Source: Paenibacillus tyrphae
GTDB taxonomy: Bacteria; Bacillota; Bacilli; Paenibacillales; NBRC-103111
NCBI RefSeq assembly: GCF_027925525.1
Contig: NZ_BSDJ01000009.1
Span: 124,001 to 188,000, forward strand
DNA: 64,000 bases
Reading direction: 5' to 3'
Positions 45,054 to 55,068 of this stretch are shown here, one piece after another. The notes below the pieces were generated by a model. That model was not told the DNA's origin and ran no database searches. It saw only the letters and a program-made list of their open reading frames with translations. Numbering within the stretch: position 1 is the stretch's first letter; every line of letters starts with the position of its first letter. A program made the position numbers and the translations under genes.

Positions 45054-45764
45054 CTACAGTACCCGGATGCCGTGAGCCTCCAGCATCTCGGACAACAGGT
45101 ACATCGGCAAACCGACTACGGTAAAATAATCGCCGTCGATGTTTTGAATCAAGGTGGAGCCTAAGCCTTGGATGCCGTAAGCTCCCGCTTTATCCATCGG
45201 CTCCCCCGTTCGGATGTAATTCCGAATTTGCTCGTCCGTGAGCGGCTTCATGCCAACTTTGGTCACGCTGTGCCCGACGGTCATGCGACAGCTTCCCGTA
45301 AAACGGTCGGTCGATGTTGTATAAACCGCTCCGGGAAGACGGGTAACCGAAAGCTCCGTGCCTCCGGCTTCGCCGTTCGGGGCGTTGTCCGCCGTCAGCC
45401 CGATACAGGCTATCCCGGTGTATACTTCATGTTCCGTGCCTTGAAGCGCGCTAAGCATCCGGAAAGCGTCCTCTTCGTCCTGCGGCTTGCCGAGCACTTC
45501 GCCATGCCAAACGACAATGGTATCCGACCCGATAACGACACCGTCCTTCGGCATGGAATCGTCCGCCTTCAAACGCGAAATTACGGCCAGCGCCTTGCGC
45601 CTGGACAGCTCTTCCACGATTTGCGAAGGCGTCAAGCCGGCGTCCGTCGTTTCGTCCGCATCGCTCGCTTGGACGACGAAAGGCAGCTGAAGGAAGCGGA
45701 TCAGCTCCTGGCGGCGCGGAGAAGATGAAGCCAGTATTAAGGTTTTGGTTGTCGTGAGCGTCAT
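45054..45764 (-). CDS. maf: Maf-family nucleotide pyrophosphatase
   Basis: Hydrolyses non-canonical or methylated nucleoside triphosphates; overproduction blocks septation in B. subtilis. 236 residues. ILASSSPRRQELIRFL (about 10-25), IGSDTIVVWHGEVLGKP (about 77-93), and KAGAYGIQGLGSTLIQNIDG (about 194-213) are family signatures. It is longer than the usual 190-200 residues because of an insert at about 120-150 (GLTADNAPNGEAGGTELS). A separate radC transcript follows. Confidence 0.94.
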   Translation of the reverse strand: MTLTTTKTLILASSSPRRQELIRFLQLPFVVQASDADETTDAGLTPSQIVEELSRRKALAVISRLKADDSMPKDGVVIGSDTIVVWHGEVLGKPQDEEDAFRMLSALQGTEHEVYTGIACIGLTADNAPNGEAGGTELSVTRLPGAVYTTSTDRFTGSCRMTVGHSVTKVGMKPLTDEQIRNYIRTGEPMDKAGAYGIQGLGSTLIQNIDGDYFTVVGLPMYLLSEMLEAHGIRVL

Positions 45765-45827
45765 AAACCGGTCCCTCGTTTCGAATTTTGTAAAAGTGGG
45801 CCTTTGCCGTCTCCGCCCGCTTCGGTT

Positions 45828-46070
45828 CTAAAGTTTGCGGTACAGCCAAAAGCCGGCCGCCAGCCCGACGATGCTGATCAGATTCAGCCGAATATGCAGA
45901 TTCAGGTCGTACCGGATGACCAACAAATCGGCTTTTGGCTGCCAGGTCAGCTCTACGGATTTGGTCAGAAAGGACAAGCCCGCATACGGCGACAGCAGTT
46001 GGCCGATAAGCGTTCCGGCGACGAGCCCGAGCAGCAGCATGAGGATGAACGTGAGCGTATTCTTTTTCAA
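45828..46070 (-). CDS. DUF4321 small membrane protein
   Basis: 80 residues from TTG 46070 with AGAGGT upstream. Two membrane helices (about 6-24 and 60-78) flank the LSFLTKSVELTWQPKADLLV segment (about 31-50) typical of DUF4321. A longer frame from GTG 46124 exists, but the promoter -10 box is only 6 bp before it, so it would be leaderless; the shorter form matches the family length. Function unknown. Confidence 0.8.
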   Translation of the reverse strand: MKKNTLTFILMLLLGLVAGTLIGQLLSPYAGLSFLTKSVELTWQPKADLLVIRYDLNLHIRLNLISIVGLAAGFWLYRKL

Positions 46071-46129
46071 AATATAGGATACCTCTTTCGTAAAAAATGC
46101 AATCGGCCGCTTCGAAAATGCCACACGTC

Positions 46130-46156
46130 ATTATACCATAACTCGCGAAGGAACAA
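46130..46156 (-). promoter_or_regulatory. Extended -10 promoter of the DUF4321 gene
   Basis: TGGTATAAT on the minus strand with TTGTTC 15 bases upstream. The TG extension suggests activity despite the short spacer. Confidence 0.55.
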
Positions 46157-46206
46157 GCGGACTTTTCGTTAACAAAGGACTTCTTCACGAAGGAATATTT
46201 TACCGC

Positions 46207-46235
46207 TTACCGGATGCAAGAAGTACCAGTACAAT
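46207..46235 (+). promoter_or_regulatory. Weak promoter for the SLH amidase
   Basis: TTACCG and TACAAT with 17-base spacing, 33 bp before the start. Confidence 0.35.
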
Positions 46236-46268
46236 AGAAGCCGGATCAAGGAAGGAGTGGACCGGAAG

Positions 46269-47576
46269 ATGCGAAAGCCATGGATGCGGGCCGCTTTGCT
46301 CGCGTTCGCCCTTCTGGTGCTGCCGGGGCATGCCTCGGCTGCGAAAATTGTCGTCGATGCAGGGCATGGGGGCTCCGATTCCGGGGCCATCGGGGTAAAT
46401 GACCTGCAGGAGAAAACGGTGAATCTGGACATAGCCCGCCGGCTGCGGGATCTGCTTGTCCAGCGGGGCTATGAGGTGGCCATGTCCCGGGATACCGACG
46501 ATTTTATTTCGCTCAAGGGACGCGTCGACTTCACCAATGGACAGCAGCCCGATCTTTTCGTCTCCGTTCATGCAAATTCGTATTTTAATGCGGGCACACG
46601 CGGGGCCATGGTGCTTTATTATGACGATGCCTCCCCTCAGAGCAGCTACCCTGCCAGCGAAGAGATGAAGGCGCTCACACCCGAGAGCCGCAAGCTGGCG
46701 CAGCAGGTGCTGGACGCCTTCGTCCAAACGACAGGGCTGGAAAACAAGGGGCTTGTTCCCAGTGCGGTATATGTCGTGCGGATGGGAACGGTTCCGAGCA
46801 TTCTCGTGGAGACGGCGTTCCTCTCGAACGCAGAGGATGCGGAGCTGCTGGCCAGCAACTCGATGCGCCAGACGATGGCGCTCGGTATTGCCCGCGGCAT
46901 TGAAGCGTACATATCGCCGCAAAGCAACGTGTTCCCCGATCTCCGGGGACACTGGGCCCGGGACGCCGTCCTGCGGCTGAAAGCGCAAGGCGTGGTTGAA
47001 GGCACCGGAGGGCGGTTCGAGCCCGGCCGGATGCTGACGAGAGCGGAGTGGGCGACGCTGCTCGGCCGGGTATTCGACCTGCCGGCGGCGAAGCCGGCAG
47101 GGAGCGCCTGCGCCGGTGACGGCACGGTCACCGGCGGGGTTTACGGCGACGGGAGCTGCGGAGCCGCCGGGGCCGGCGCGGGCGCGTACCGCGACGCGAG
47201 CGCGGGGCATTGGGCCTTCGCCGCCCTCGATCGGGCGGTGAAGGCCGGCGTGCTGGAGGGCTACCCCGACGGCACGCTCCGGCCCGACCGGCCCGTGACC
47301 CGGGCGGAGGCGGCAGCGATGTTTCAGCGGCTGGCGAAGGCGCCGCAGGTTCCGGGCGAGCAGCTGCCGTTCCGGGACGTGAAGGCAGGCTTCTGGGCCG
47401 CGGACGCCATCGCAAGCCTCAAGCGGACCGGATGGATCGACGGCGTGACGGCAGAGCGCTTCGAGCCGGAGCGGATGATCACGCGCGCGGAAGCCGCAGC
47501 GCTGGTCGACCGCTACATGGCGAATGCCGCAACGCCGAAGAAAACGGCCCCTGAACAGCCATCATCCGACAAGTAA
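46269..47576 (+). CDS. N-acetylmuramoyl-L-alanine amidase with three SLH domains
   Basis: Exported wall hydrolase that cuts the lactyl-amide bond, anchored by S-layer-homology domains. 435 residues: signal peptide (1-25, cut after ASA), Amidase_3 domain (about 26-210) with zinc His in VVDAGHGGSDSGA (about 29-41), SVHANSY, and the catalytic Glu in SILVETAFLSN. SLH motifs follow at about 219-262 (FPDLRGHWARDAVLRLKAQG), 299-345 (YRDASAGHWAFAALDRAVKA) and 365-410. Between SLH1 and SLH2 there is an odd Gly/Ala-rich insert with two Cys. The DNA at 47080-47420 is extremely GC-rich. ATG 46269 was preferred to GTG 46257, which touches the ribosome site. Confidence 0.92.
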   Translation: MRKPWMRAALLAFALLVLPGHASAAKIVVDAGHGGSDSGAIGVNDLQEKTVNLDIARRLRDLLVQRGYEVAMSRDTDDFISLKGRVDFTNGQQPDLFVSVHANSYFNAGTRGAMVLYYDDASPQSSYPASEEMKALTPESRKLAQQVLDAFVQTTGLENKGLVPSAVYVVRMGTVPSILVETAFLSNAEDAELLASNSMRQTMALGIARGIEAYISPQSNVFPDLRGHWARDAVLRLKAQGVVEGTGGRFEPGRMLTRAEWATLLGRVFDLPAAKPAGSACAGDGTVTGGVYGDGSCGAAGAGAGAYRDASAGHWAFAALDRAVKAGVLEGYPDGTLRPDRPVTRAEAAAMFQRLAKAPQVPGEQLPFRDVKAGFWAADAIASLKRTGWIDGVTAERFEPERMITRAEAAALVDRYMANAATPKKTAPEQPSSDK

Positions 47577-47596
47577 GCAAGTCCTTTATACCCGCG

Positions 47597-47638
47597 GAAA
47601 AAGCCGTCCGAACCGAATCCGGTCCGGGCGGCTCTTTT
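47597..47638. terminator. Bidirectional terminator amidase/spoIIB-like
   Basis: AGCCGTCCG pairs with CGGGCGGCT across a 14-base loop; A-run on one side, CTTTT on the other. Confidence 0.75.
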
Positions 47639-47673
47639 CATGCGCCCCCGTCGGCGGATGTCCGCCTGTAGGT

Positions 47674-49008
47674 TTAAGGAAGCGCAACCGCATGGAGCAA
47701 TTCCTTCTCCGCCACGACGTACTGCATGGCAGCCGTTTGCGCCTGCCACAGGAAGGCTTGGGACGGGTTCTTCTTGTATTCCTCAAGCGACGCCACAGCC
47801 GTATTCAAGGAATTATTCATTTTGGGCAGCGCCTTCTTCCCGGCTTCGCCCAGACCGTCGCTGACAGCTGCAGCCGTCTGAGACCAGCTTTGATGCGTCG
47901 TCTTGATCGACTGCAGCGCCTTGTCGTCAAGCGCTTCCGGCTTGGCGTCGGCCGCATGAGCGATCGTTTGCGCCGCGATGAGCTTCACAAGCTTATCCCC
48001 TTGCGCTATATAATTGGAAAACACATCGGCTTGCTTGCCGTTCCATTTGACTTTCGTCACCGCCGGCAAATCGAGTGTTTTGACAATCACCTCGATATTT
48101 TTTTGCTGATAAGCTTGCGACAGCCCCAGAGCTTCGTCCCGGGTTCCCGCCATTCCCACATAGACCGGGTGCTTGTCTCCCCCATCTACCGCTCCTGCCA
48201 ATCCTTTCTTGCGAAAATCCGCAGCCGCGGCCTCTGCTCCCTGCGCGCTGCTGAATACCCCGCCTTGCAGAACGGCATATGATTTCGCCGGAATCTGCAA
48301 CGCCACGCCAATAGCAGAACCGCTCGCCGGGGCGGCCGAAGCCGCGCCGCCCGACTTGGCCGCCGCATCTCCCGTTTTACCGGTCGTCTCTCCCGTAGAA
48401 GCGGTCCCGCCGGCCCCGGTTCCCTTTGTCCCTTGCTGGGCCGTCGTCGTGCCGCCCGGGGTTGTTGTTTTGACCGAGTCCGTACCGCCCGAAAACATCG
48501 ACAAAACCAAAAAACCGAACGCGACGCCCGTTACAACCGCACCGGCGACGGAAGCGGTAATCCGAATCCAAGAGCCGTTACCCGGGGTTCTTCTGAAATA
48601 GGCCGATTCCTCCTGTGTATAAGGCCGGTGCGTTCGCTCCATGCCGCCGGTCTGATCCGGCCGCTCGACGTAACCCGTTTCCGGATCGAACGACCGGCCG
48701 CCGCCCGTTTCGCGAATCAATTGTTCCACGCGGTGCGTCTCGGTCTCAAAGGAGCTCTGCCAACCACCGAAATCGGTCGTATATTCGTTAAGCGTAGGTC
48801 CGGTCCACAGCGGTCCTCTTATTTTTTCAGTCTCTACCTGCGGCTTGTCCCCCTTGTCCGGCTCCTCGCGGCTTTCGTCAACCCGCTGCTCCACGACGGT
48901 ATATTCTTCTGATCGAAGGGGGATAACCTGCGGCCCGCTTCCCGTTTCCTGCCGTTCTTGCCGCTGCCCGTCCTTGTGGAAACGAAACGTCATCTTGGTC
49001 TTGTTCAT
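47674..49008 (-). CDS. SpoIIB-like SPOR-domain membrane protein
   Basis: 444 residues from ATG 49008 (GGGAG upstream). A charged cytoplasmic N-terminus (1-145), one membrane helix (about 150-172), a Thr/Gly/Ala-rich linker (about 175-230), a SPOR-like domain (about 235-310: IPAKSYAVLQGGVFSSAQGA), and a helical Ala/Lys-rich C-terminus. In B. subtilis SpoIIB, a single-span protein with a SPOR region, lies in this same maf-folC interval and helps septal peptidoglycan thinning during engulfment. The call is by architecture and position; sequence identity is low, so the gene symbol is withheld. Confidence 0.75.
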   Translation of the reverse strand: MNKTKMTFRFHKDGQRQERQETGSGPQVIPLRSEEYTVVEQRVDESREEPDKGDKPQVETEKIRGPLWTGPTLNEYTTDFGGWQSSFETETHRVEQLIRETGGGRSFDPETGYVERPDQTGGMERTHRPYTQEESAYFRRTPGNGSWIRITASVAGAVVTGVAFGFLVLSMFSGGTDSVKTTTPGGTTTAQQGTKGTGAGGTASTGETTGKTGDAAAKSGGAASAAPASGSAIGVALQIPAKSYAVLQGGVFSSAQGAEAAAADFRKKGLAGAVDGGDKHPVYVGMAGTRDEALGLSQAYQQKNIEVIVKTLDLPAVTKVKWNGKQADVFSNYIAQGDKLVKLIAAQTIAHAADAKPEALDDKALQSIKTTHQSWSQTAAAVSDGLGEAGKKALPKMNNSLNTAVASLEEYKKNPSQAFLWQAQTAAMQYVVAEKELLHAVALP

Positions 49009-49084
49009 TGCGCCAACTCTCCCTTGTCCCATTTTCGTATTACTAGACTATGAGAATCGGTCCGCAAATAGAACGGTCGCACGC

Positions 49085-49137
49085 AAAAAAACCCCGGCTG
49101 CGCTGTTCTCAAAAGAACCCGTGTTCCGGAGGTTTTT
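49085..49137 (-). terminator. Terminator of valS-folC-murC
   Basis: AAAAACCTCCGG pairs with CCGGGGTTTTTTT around an inner GGTTCT/AGAACA stem on the minus strand. Confidence 0.8.
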
Positions 49138-49149
49138 CGTTTCGTACTG

Positions 49150-50541
49150 CTAAGCCAAGCGTTTCGTCAATGCCTCGGCAAGACCGGCCGCCGCTTTCCA
49201 TATGTCTCCAGCGCCCATCGTAATCACCAAATCTCCGGGCTGCACCGACTTCAGCAAATAGGTCTGCACCTGCTCCTTGGTCGGGACATAGCGTACGTTG
49301 GCGTTGCTGTTCTGACGAATCAGCTCGACGAGCTTCGCGGAATCGATGCCTTCGATCTGCTTCTCGCCCGCCGGCGAATAGATGTCGGTAATGATCACTT
49401 CGTCCGCCTCGGGAAACGCGCGGCTGAACTGCTCGAACAAAAAGTACGTCCGCGTGTAGCGCTGAGGCTGAAATACGGCGACAATCCGTTTACCGGTCGC
49501 CTTGGCCGCTTGAATCGTCGCTTCGATTTCGGTCGGATGGTGCGCGTAATCGTCGATCACCAGAATATCGTCGACTTCCCCGAGCACCTGGAAACGCCGC
49601 TTGGCCCCCCGAAACTCGGTAATCGCTTCCGCGATCCGGTCGAAGGACACCCCCGCTTCCATGCAAGTAATCAGCGTAGCGAGCGCATTGTAGACGTTGT
49701 GCTTGCCCGGTACGGACAGATGAATCGCTCCGAGCGACTCGCCGCCTCGCATCACATCGAAGGATACTTTACGGTCGCCAAGAACGATGTTTCGAGCCGT
49801 AAAATCCGCTTCCGCTTCGATCGCATACGTGAGGACCTCGCTATTTACGCTGGAGATCATCTCTTTCAAGTATTGGTCGTCCAAGCAAACGATAGCCTTG
49901 CCGTCCTCTTTCACCTGGCTCAAAAACTGCGCATAGGCTTTTTTCAAATTTTCAAAATTGCCGTCGTAGTTTTCCAGATGATCCGCTTCAATATTATTTA
50001 CCAAGGCAATGGCAGGCTGGTACTGCAAAAACGAACCGTCGCTCTCGTCCGCTTCCGCGACGACCCAATCGCCTTTGCCCGCCTTGGCGTTGCTTCCCAC
50101 GTTCATAATTTCCCCGCCGATGATGAAGGTTGGGTCCAAGCTGCAGCGCTCAAGTACGAGCGCGATCATCGACGACGTAGTCGTCTTTCCGTGCGCGCCC
50201 GCAACCGCGATGCCTTTTTTGGCGTTCATCAGTCTCGCCAGCATTTGCGAACGGTGCAGCATCGGAATGTTCAGTTCCTCCGCCGCCACCATTTCGACAT
50301 TATCCTTGGCCAAAGCCGTGGAATATACGACGACGTCCGCGCCTTTCACATTTTGCGCCTCGTGCCCGATGAACACTTGCGCCCCTTTGGCCGCAAGCTT
50401 CTCCGTCAGCTCCTGCTGCGCCAAATCGGATCCCGAAACTTGGTAGCCCATTTCCAGCATCACCTTGGCAATGGCACTCATACCGTACCCGCCGATGCCG
50501 ATAAAATGGATATGCTCCGATGTATTCACGCCTGCGTTCAC
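49150..50541 (-). CDS. murC: UDP-N-acetylmuramate--L-alanine ligase
   Basis: Adds L-Ala to UDP-MurNAc, the first peptide step of wall synthesis. 463 residues. N-terminal IHFIGIGGYGMSAIAKVM (about 11-28), ATP loop VAGAHGKTTTSSM (about 113-125), EADESDGSFLQYQP and the C-terminal AVFQPQRYTRTYFLFEQF. The GTG start overlaps the folC stop as GTGA, so it is coupled. Third gene of the valS T-box operon; pairing murC with folC is usual in Paenibacillaceae but not in B. subtilis. Confidence 0.97.
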   Translation of the reverse strand: MNAGVNTSEHIHFIGIGGYGMSAIAKVMLEMGYQVSGSDLAQQELTEKLAAKGAQVFIGHEAQNVKGADVVVYSTALAKDNVEMVAAEELNIPMLHRSQMLARLMNAKKGIAVAGAHGKTTTSSMIALVLERCSLDPTFIIGGEIMNVGSNAKAGKGDWVVAEADESDGSFLQYQPAIALVNNIEADHLENYDGNFENLKKAYAQFLSQVKEDGKAIVCLDDQYLKEMISSVNSEVLTYAIEAEADFTARNIVLGDRKVSFDVMRGGESLGAIHLSVPGKHNVYNALATLITCMEAGVSFDRIAEAITEFRGAKRRFQVLGEVDDILVIDDYAHHPTEIEATIQAAKATGKRIVAVFQPQRYTRTYFLFEQFSRAFPEADEVIITDIYSPAGEKQIEGIDSAKLVELIRQNSNANVRYVPTKEQVQTYLLKSVQPGDLVITMGAGDIWKAAAGLAEALTKRLA

Positions 50542-51917
50542 CAGCCTTTTTCAGAATCGGATTGATGCTTGATCCAGGAACGGACGTCCCCTATTAAATA
50601 TAACGTGCCGGAGACGACAGCCAGGTCGTCCTGTGCCGTCATGCTTTTAAGCCGCTCCAGCCCCGTCTTCCAATCGGGTTCCACGATCACTTCCACGTCG
50701 TGCCTCCCGCACTCCGCCAGAAGCGACTTGGCCAGTCCGGCCAGATCTTCGGCAGCGGCCTTTTTCAGCCAATTCGGCTCGGTTAGGATAAGCGTATCCA
50801 CTATTGGTAGTATATGCCTCAAATAGCCCGTATGATTCTTGTTCGTCAGCATTCCCATCATAAAATGGATCCTATTGTACGAATACGTCTCCTTCAGCGC
50901 AGCGGCAAGCGACTCGGCCCCCTCGGGGTTGTGCGCGCCGTCGATCAGAATGCGCGGCTCCTGCGATACCATCTCCAGCCGCCCCGGCCACTGCGCCGCT
51001 TTCATGGCGCGAAGCAAATCCTCGTCTTCTACGATCAGCGCATAATATTGCCGCAGCACCTCAAGCGTCATTAACGCGACTGCCGCGTTTTTCAGCTGGT
51101 GCGGTCCGTTCATGGAGATGGCAACGTCCGGAATGTCCCGGAACGTGCCGGTAAACCGGAACGTCTGCTCGTTTTCCTTGGTCGAGACCGTTTCATAACG
51201 GAACTCCCGGCCAAGCAAATAAAGCGTGCTGTTCTTGGCCTTCGCCGCATCCTCGACGATCCGGACGACCTCCGGCTGCTCCACGGCGCTTACGACCGGG
51301 ACGCCCGCCTTAATAATGGCCGCTTTCTCCGCTGCGATTTTTTCCAGCGTATCGCCGAGAAACTCCATATGGTCATGACCGATATTCGTAATGACGGAGA
51401 CAAGCGGCGTCACGATATTCGTCGAATCCAATCGTCCGCCGAGCCCCGTTTCCCAAACGACGAAGTCGGGATAAGCAGTACGGGCAAAATACTCGATCGC
51501 GACAACGGTCGAGATCTCGAACATCGACGGCTGCCCGAACTCCTCCGCAACCTGATCGACGAACGGTTTGATTTTATTGATCACCTTCAGCAGGTCTTCG
51601 TCCGGGATGTTGACCCCGTTGAGACGAATGCGCTCGTTGTAGCTTTCAATGTAAGGAGAAGTAAATGTTCCCACATCATAGCCGCATGTGCGGATTACTT
51701 CGGTCAAATAGGCGCAAACCGATCCCTTGCCGTTCGTACCGGCGACATGAATAAACTTGAGACGCCGGTGGGGATGGTCGAGCAGCTCCATGAGCCGCTC
51801 CATCCTCTCCAGTCCCGGCTTGATTCCCGCCAGAGGAATAAACCGGACAACCCAGTCTATCGCCTCCCGGGCCGTCCGGAACGGCCCTTCGTTAACGCTT
51901 AGCTGTGCTTCGCTCAT
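50538..51917 (-). CDS. folC: Folylpolyglutamate synthase/dihydrofolate synthase
   Basis: Adds glutamate to folates and makes dihydrofolate from dihydropteroate. 459 residues, Mur-ligase fold. P-loop HVAGTNGKGSVCAYL (about 57-71), TSPYIESYNERIRLNG (about 86-101), DFVVWETGLGGRLDSTN (about 149-165), and the C-terminal ILIDGAHNPEGAESL (about 325-339). AGAGGATGA precedes ATG 51917, 6 bp after valS. Confidence 0.97.
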   Translation of the reverse strand: MSEAQLSVNEGPFRTAREAIDWVVRFIPLAGIKPGLERMERLMELLDHPHRRLKFIHVAGTNGKGSVCAYLTEVIRTCGYDVGTFTSPYIESYNERIRLNGVNIPDEDLLKVINKIKPFVDQVAEEFGQPSMFEISTVVAIEYFARTAYPDFVVWETGLGGRLDSTNIVTPLVSVITNIGHDHMEFLGDTLEKIAAEKAAIIKAGVPVVSAVEQPEVVRIVEDAAKAKNSTLYLLGREFRYETVSTKENEQTFRFTGTFRDIPDVAISMNGPHQLKNAAVALMTLEVLRQYYALIVEDEDLLRAMKAAQWPGRLEMVSQEPRILIDGAHNPEGAESLAAALKETYSYNRIHFMMGMLTNKNHTGYLRHILPIVDTLILTEPNWLKKAAAEDLAGLAKSLLAECGRHDVEVIVEPDWKTGLERLKSMTAQDDLAVVSGTLYLIGDVRSWIKHQSDSEKGW

Positions 51918-51923
51918 GATGGC

Positions 51924-54593
51924 TCATCCTCTCAGTTCGGCCAGCCGGGCCGACACTTTATCCCGTTTGTCCGCATAATCGGCGAGCTTCGCTTTCTCCT
52001 CGTCGATGACTTTGGCCGGCGCTTTGGCAACGAAGCCTTGGTTGGCCAGCTTTTTCTCGATCCGGTCCACTTCGCCGTGCAGCGTAGTAAGCTCTTTTTC
52101 CAGACGCGCTATTTCCTGGGCAATGTCGATCAGCCCCGCAAGCGGCAAGAACAGCTCCGCCCCGGTCACGATGCCCGTCATCGCTTTTTCCGGCGTTGCG
52201 AGCCCAAGCTCGATGGAAAGCGCCGACGTATTGCAGAAACGCTGCACGTATTCTTCGTTGCGCTTCAAAATTGCCAGCGATTCTTCGCCGGCCGGCTTCA
52301 CGAGCAGCTCGATCTTTTTGCTCATCGGCACGTTCACTTCCGCACGAATATTGCGCACCGTCCGGATGATATCCATCAGCAGCTCCATCTCGCGCACCGC
52401 ATCCGCCGCTTCAAAACGCGCCTCGAAGGTCGGCCAGGCAGCCAGCGTAATCGTCTCGCCTTCATGAGGCAGATGCTGCCAAATTTCCTCGCTGATAAAC
52501 GGCATGAACGGATGAATCAAGCGCTGCGTACGGTCCAGCACGTAGGCCAGAACCGATTTTGTCGTTTTCTTCGCCGCTTCGTCGCTGCCGTACAAGGACA
52601 GCTTGCTGAATTCGATATACCAGTCGCACAGATCGTCCCAAATGAAGTTGTAAAGCAAACGTCCGGTTTCCCCGAATTCATACGCATCGATCAGTCGGGT
52701 CACTTCGCGGACGGTTTCGTTCAAACGGTGCAAAATCCAACGGTCGGCCGTACCGAGCTCGCCGCTCAGATCGATATCCGACGCTTTGAAATCGCCCAGA
52801 TTCATCAGGACGAAGCGCGAAGCGTTCCAAATTTTATTGGCAAAGTTGCGCGCCTGCTCGACTTTCTCCCAGCGGAACCGGAGGTCCTGCCCCGGCGTGG
52901 AGCCGGTTGAAATCATAAAGCGCATGGCGTCGGCGCCGTACTTTTCGATGACTTCAAGCGGATCGACGCCGTTGCCGAGAGACTTGGACATTTTGCGGCC
53001 TTCTGCGTCGCGGACGAGACCGTGAATCAGCACGTCTTTGAACGGAATTTGATCGGTGTATTCGAGTCCGCTGAAAATCATCCGCGCGACCCAGAAATAA
53101 ATAATATCGTAGCCGGTTACGAGCAGACTGGTCGGGTAATAACGCTTCAGATCTTCCGTCTGTTCCGGCCAGCCAAGCGTAGAGAACGGCCACAGCGCGG
53201 AGCTGAACCAGGTATCCAGCACGTCGTTGTCCTGGGTCAGATGCGAGCCGCCGCAATGCGGGCATACGGTAGCGTCCTCGCGGGAGACGGTCATTTCTCC
53301 GCAATCGCTGCAGTACCAGGCCGGAATGCGGTGTCCCCACCACAGCTGGCGGGAAATGCACCAGTCACGAATGTTTTCGATCCAATGCAAATAAATTTTT
53401 TCGAAGCGATCCGGTACGAAGTTCGCGCCTTGGCCCGACTTCTGCGCTTCGATTGCGCGTTCGGCGAGCGGCTTCATTTTAACGAACCACTGCGTGGACA
53501 AGTACGGCTCCACGACGGCGCCGCTGCGCTCGCTGTGTCCGACCTGATGCACGTGTTCCTCGATTTTGATCAGCACGCCGAACTCCTTCATATCCGCCAC
53601 AATCTGCTTGCGGCAGTCGAAGCGGTCCATCCCTTGATACTTGCCGGCATTTTCGTTCATTTTGCCGGATTCGTCCATCACAAGCACCTGCGGAAGATCG
53701 TGGCGTCTGCCTACCTCAAAATCGTTCGGGTCGTGCGCCGGAGTAATTTTCACCGCGCCGCTGCCGAAATCTTTCTCGACATATTCGTCGCCAACGATCG
53801 GAATTTCGCGGCCAATGATCGGAAGCACAAGCGTTTTGCCGATCAGGTGCTTGTATCGCTCATCTTCCGGATGGACCGCGACGGCCGTATCCCCGAGCAT
53901 CGTTTCCGGACGGGTCGTCGCCACGACGATGAACTCATTGCTGTCCTTCACCGGATATTTCAAATGATACAGCGCACCCTGCACCTCTTTGTATTCGACT
54001 TCGATGTCGGAAAGCGCCGTGCGGGCGGCCGGGTCCCAGTTGATGATATATTTGCCTCGGTAAATCAGCCCTTTTTCGTACAAGCGGACGAATACTTCGC
54101 GCACCGCCTTGGACAGCCCTTCGTCCAAAGTGAAACGTTCGCGGGAATAGTCGAGCGAGAAGCCCATTTTGGCCCACTGCTCGCGGATCGTTCCGGCGTA
54201 ATGCTCCTTCCACTCCCACACCTTTTCCAAAAACTTCTCGCGGCCGAGATCGTACCGCGTCACGCCTTCCTCGCGGAGCTTCTGCTCCACTTTCGTCTGC
54301 GTCGCGATGCCCGCATGGTCGGAGCCCGGCAGCCACAGGGCGTCGTAGCCCTGCATCCGTTTGGTCCGCGCCATAATGTCCTGGAGCGTAAAATCGAGCG
54401 CATGGCCGATATGCAGCATACCGGTGACGTTCGGAGGCGGAATAACCATCGTGTACGGCTTCGCATCCTGACGCTGCCCCGCTTTAAAGTATTGTCCCTT
54501 GAGCCAGTAGTCGTACCACTTTTTCTCGGCTTCCTTCGGATCGTAGGTTGTCGGCATAGCCGTTTCCGGCGCCGCTTGTTTGGTTTCTTCCAT
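51924..54593 (-). CDS. valS: Valyl-tRNA synthetase
   Basis: Charges tRNA-Val. 889 residues from ATG 54593 (GGAGG 8 bases upstream). Class I signatures: [14 protein letters not shown] (about 51-64) and [20 protein letters not shown] (about 530-549). The editing (CP1) domain lies between, with [20 protein letters not shown] (about 227-246). Anticodon-binding domain about 610-760, then the C-terminal coiled-coil arm (about 820-889). Transcription starts upstream of a T-box leader, so expression should rise when tRNA-Val is uncharged. Confidence 0.98.
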   Translation of the reverse strand: MEETKQAAPETAMPTTYDPKEAEKKWYDYWLKGQYFKAGQRQDAKPYTMVIPPPNVTGMLHIGHALDFTLQDIMARTKRMQGYDALWLPGSDHAGIATQTKVEQKLREEGVTRYDLGREKFLEKVWEWKEHYAGTIREQWAKMGFSLDYSRERFTLDEGLSKAVREVFVRLYEKGLIYRGKYIINWDPAARTALSDIEVEYKEVQGALYHLKYPVKDSNEFIVVATTRPETMLGDTAVAVHPEDERYKHLIGKTLVLPIIGREIPIVGDEYVEKDFGSGAVKITPAHDPNDFEVGRRHDLPQVLVMDESGKMNENAGKYQGMDRFDCRKQIVADMKEFGVLIKIEEHVHQVGHSERSGAVVEPYLSTQWFVKMKPLAERAIEAQKSGQGANFVPDRFEKIYLHWIENIRDWCISRQLWWGHRIPAWYCSDCGEMTVSREDATVCPHCGGSHLTQDNDVLDTWFSSALWPFSTLGWPEQTEDLKRYYPTSLLVTGYDIIYFWVARMIFSGLEYTDQIPFKDVLIHGLVRDAEGRKMSKSLGNGVDPLEVIEKYGADAMRFMISTGSTPGQDLRFRWEKVEQARNFANKIWNASRFVLMNLGDFKASDIDLSGELGTADRWILHRLNETVREVTRLIDAYEFGETGRLLYNFIWDDLCDWYIEFSKLSLYGSDEAAKKTTKSVLAYVLDRTQRLIHPFMPFISEEIWQHLPHEGETITLAAWPTFEARFEAADAVREMELLMDIIRTVRNIRAEVNVPMSKKIELLVKPAGEESLAILKRNEEYVQRFCNTSALSIELGLATPEKAMTGIVTGAELFLPLAGLIDIAQEIARLEKELTTLHGEVDRIEKKLANQGFVAKAPAKVIDEEKAKLADYADKRDKVSARLAELRG

Positions 54594-54679
54594 CACTGCA
54601 ACCTCCAAATGCACATAATTGTGGTTTGTTTTGAGTTTTTAGCCTTACAGTACCATTGCCGGAGAAATGACGACAAACA

Positions 54680-54962
54680 AATAAAAGCCTTCCGCCGCAA
54701 AGGACGAAAGGCTCTCGCTTCCGTGGTACCACCTTTATTCCGCCCGTGTTCCGAGAAGCTGGAGGCTTCCCTTCATCCGTGCGGCACTTGAACAGATAAC
54801 GGCTGTGACCGGCCGAATCTAGAGCTTCCGCTTTCAATTCGACAACTCCGGGGCGACTTCGACAGGTACGTCCTGCGGAACCTTCCAGCTCTTGCCGGCT
54901 CCGCTCTCTGAAGGGTTCGCTGTCTACTATTCCCTTTCCGCGTTTTTGCTTGCATCTATGCG
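54680..54962 (-). ncRNA. T-box leader of valS
   Basis: The minus strand carries the T-box sequence AAGGTGGTACCACGGAAG (about 54718-54735) just before a terminator stem (AGCCTTTCGTCC with GGCGGAAGGCT, then TTTTATTT, 54683-54714). Upstream are Stem I elements such as AGAGAGCGGAGCC. A GTC triplet within CGAAGTCGCCCCGG (54855-54857) is the likely specifier codon for valine. Confidence 0.92.
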
Positions 54963-54966
54963 TACT

Positions 54967-54995
54967 ATGATAAACAATAGTCAGGACAGAGTCAA
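54967..54995 (-). promoter_or_regulatory. Promoter of the valS T-box operon
   Basis: TTGACT and TATCAT separated by 17 bases on the minus strand, just upstream of Stem I. Confidence 0.8.
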
Positions 54996-55008
54996 TACAA
55001 GTATAACC

Positions 55009-55057
55009 AAAAATCCCCCCGGTCAAGCCTGTTTTGGCTCAAACGAGGGAATTTTTG
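55009..55057 (-). terminator. spoVID terminator
   Basis: AAAAATTCCCTCG pairs imperfectly with CGGGGGGATTTTT around an inner AGCC/GGCT stem, on the minus strand. Confidence 0.7.
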
Positions 55058-55068
55058 TAAAAAGGGCT

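Noticed and set aside
54484-55026. 180-codon minus-strand frame upstream of valS
   Set aside because: It covers the T-box leader and promoter; the translation has no family features and RNA structure explains the sequence.
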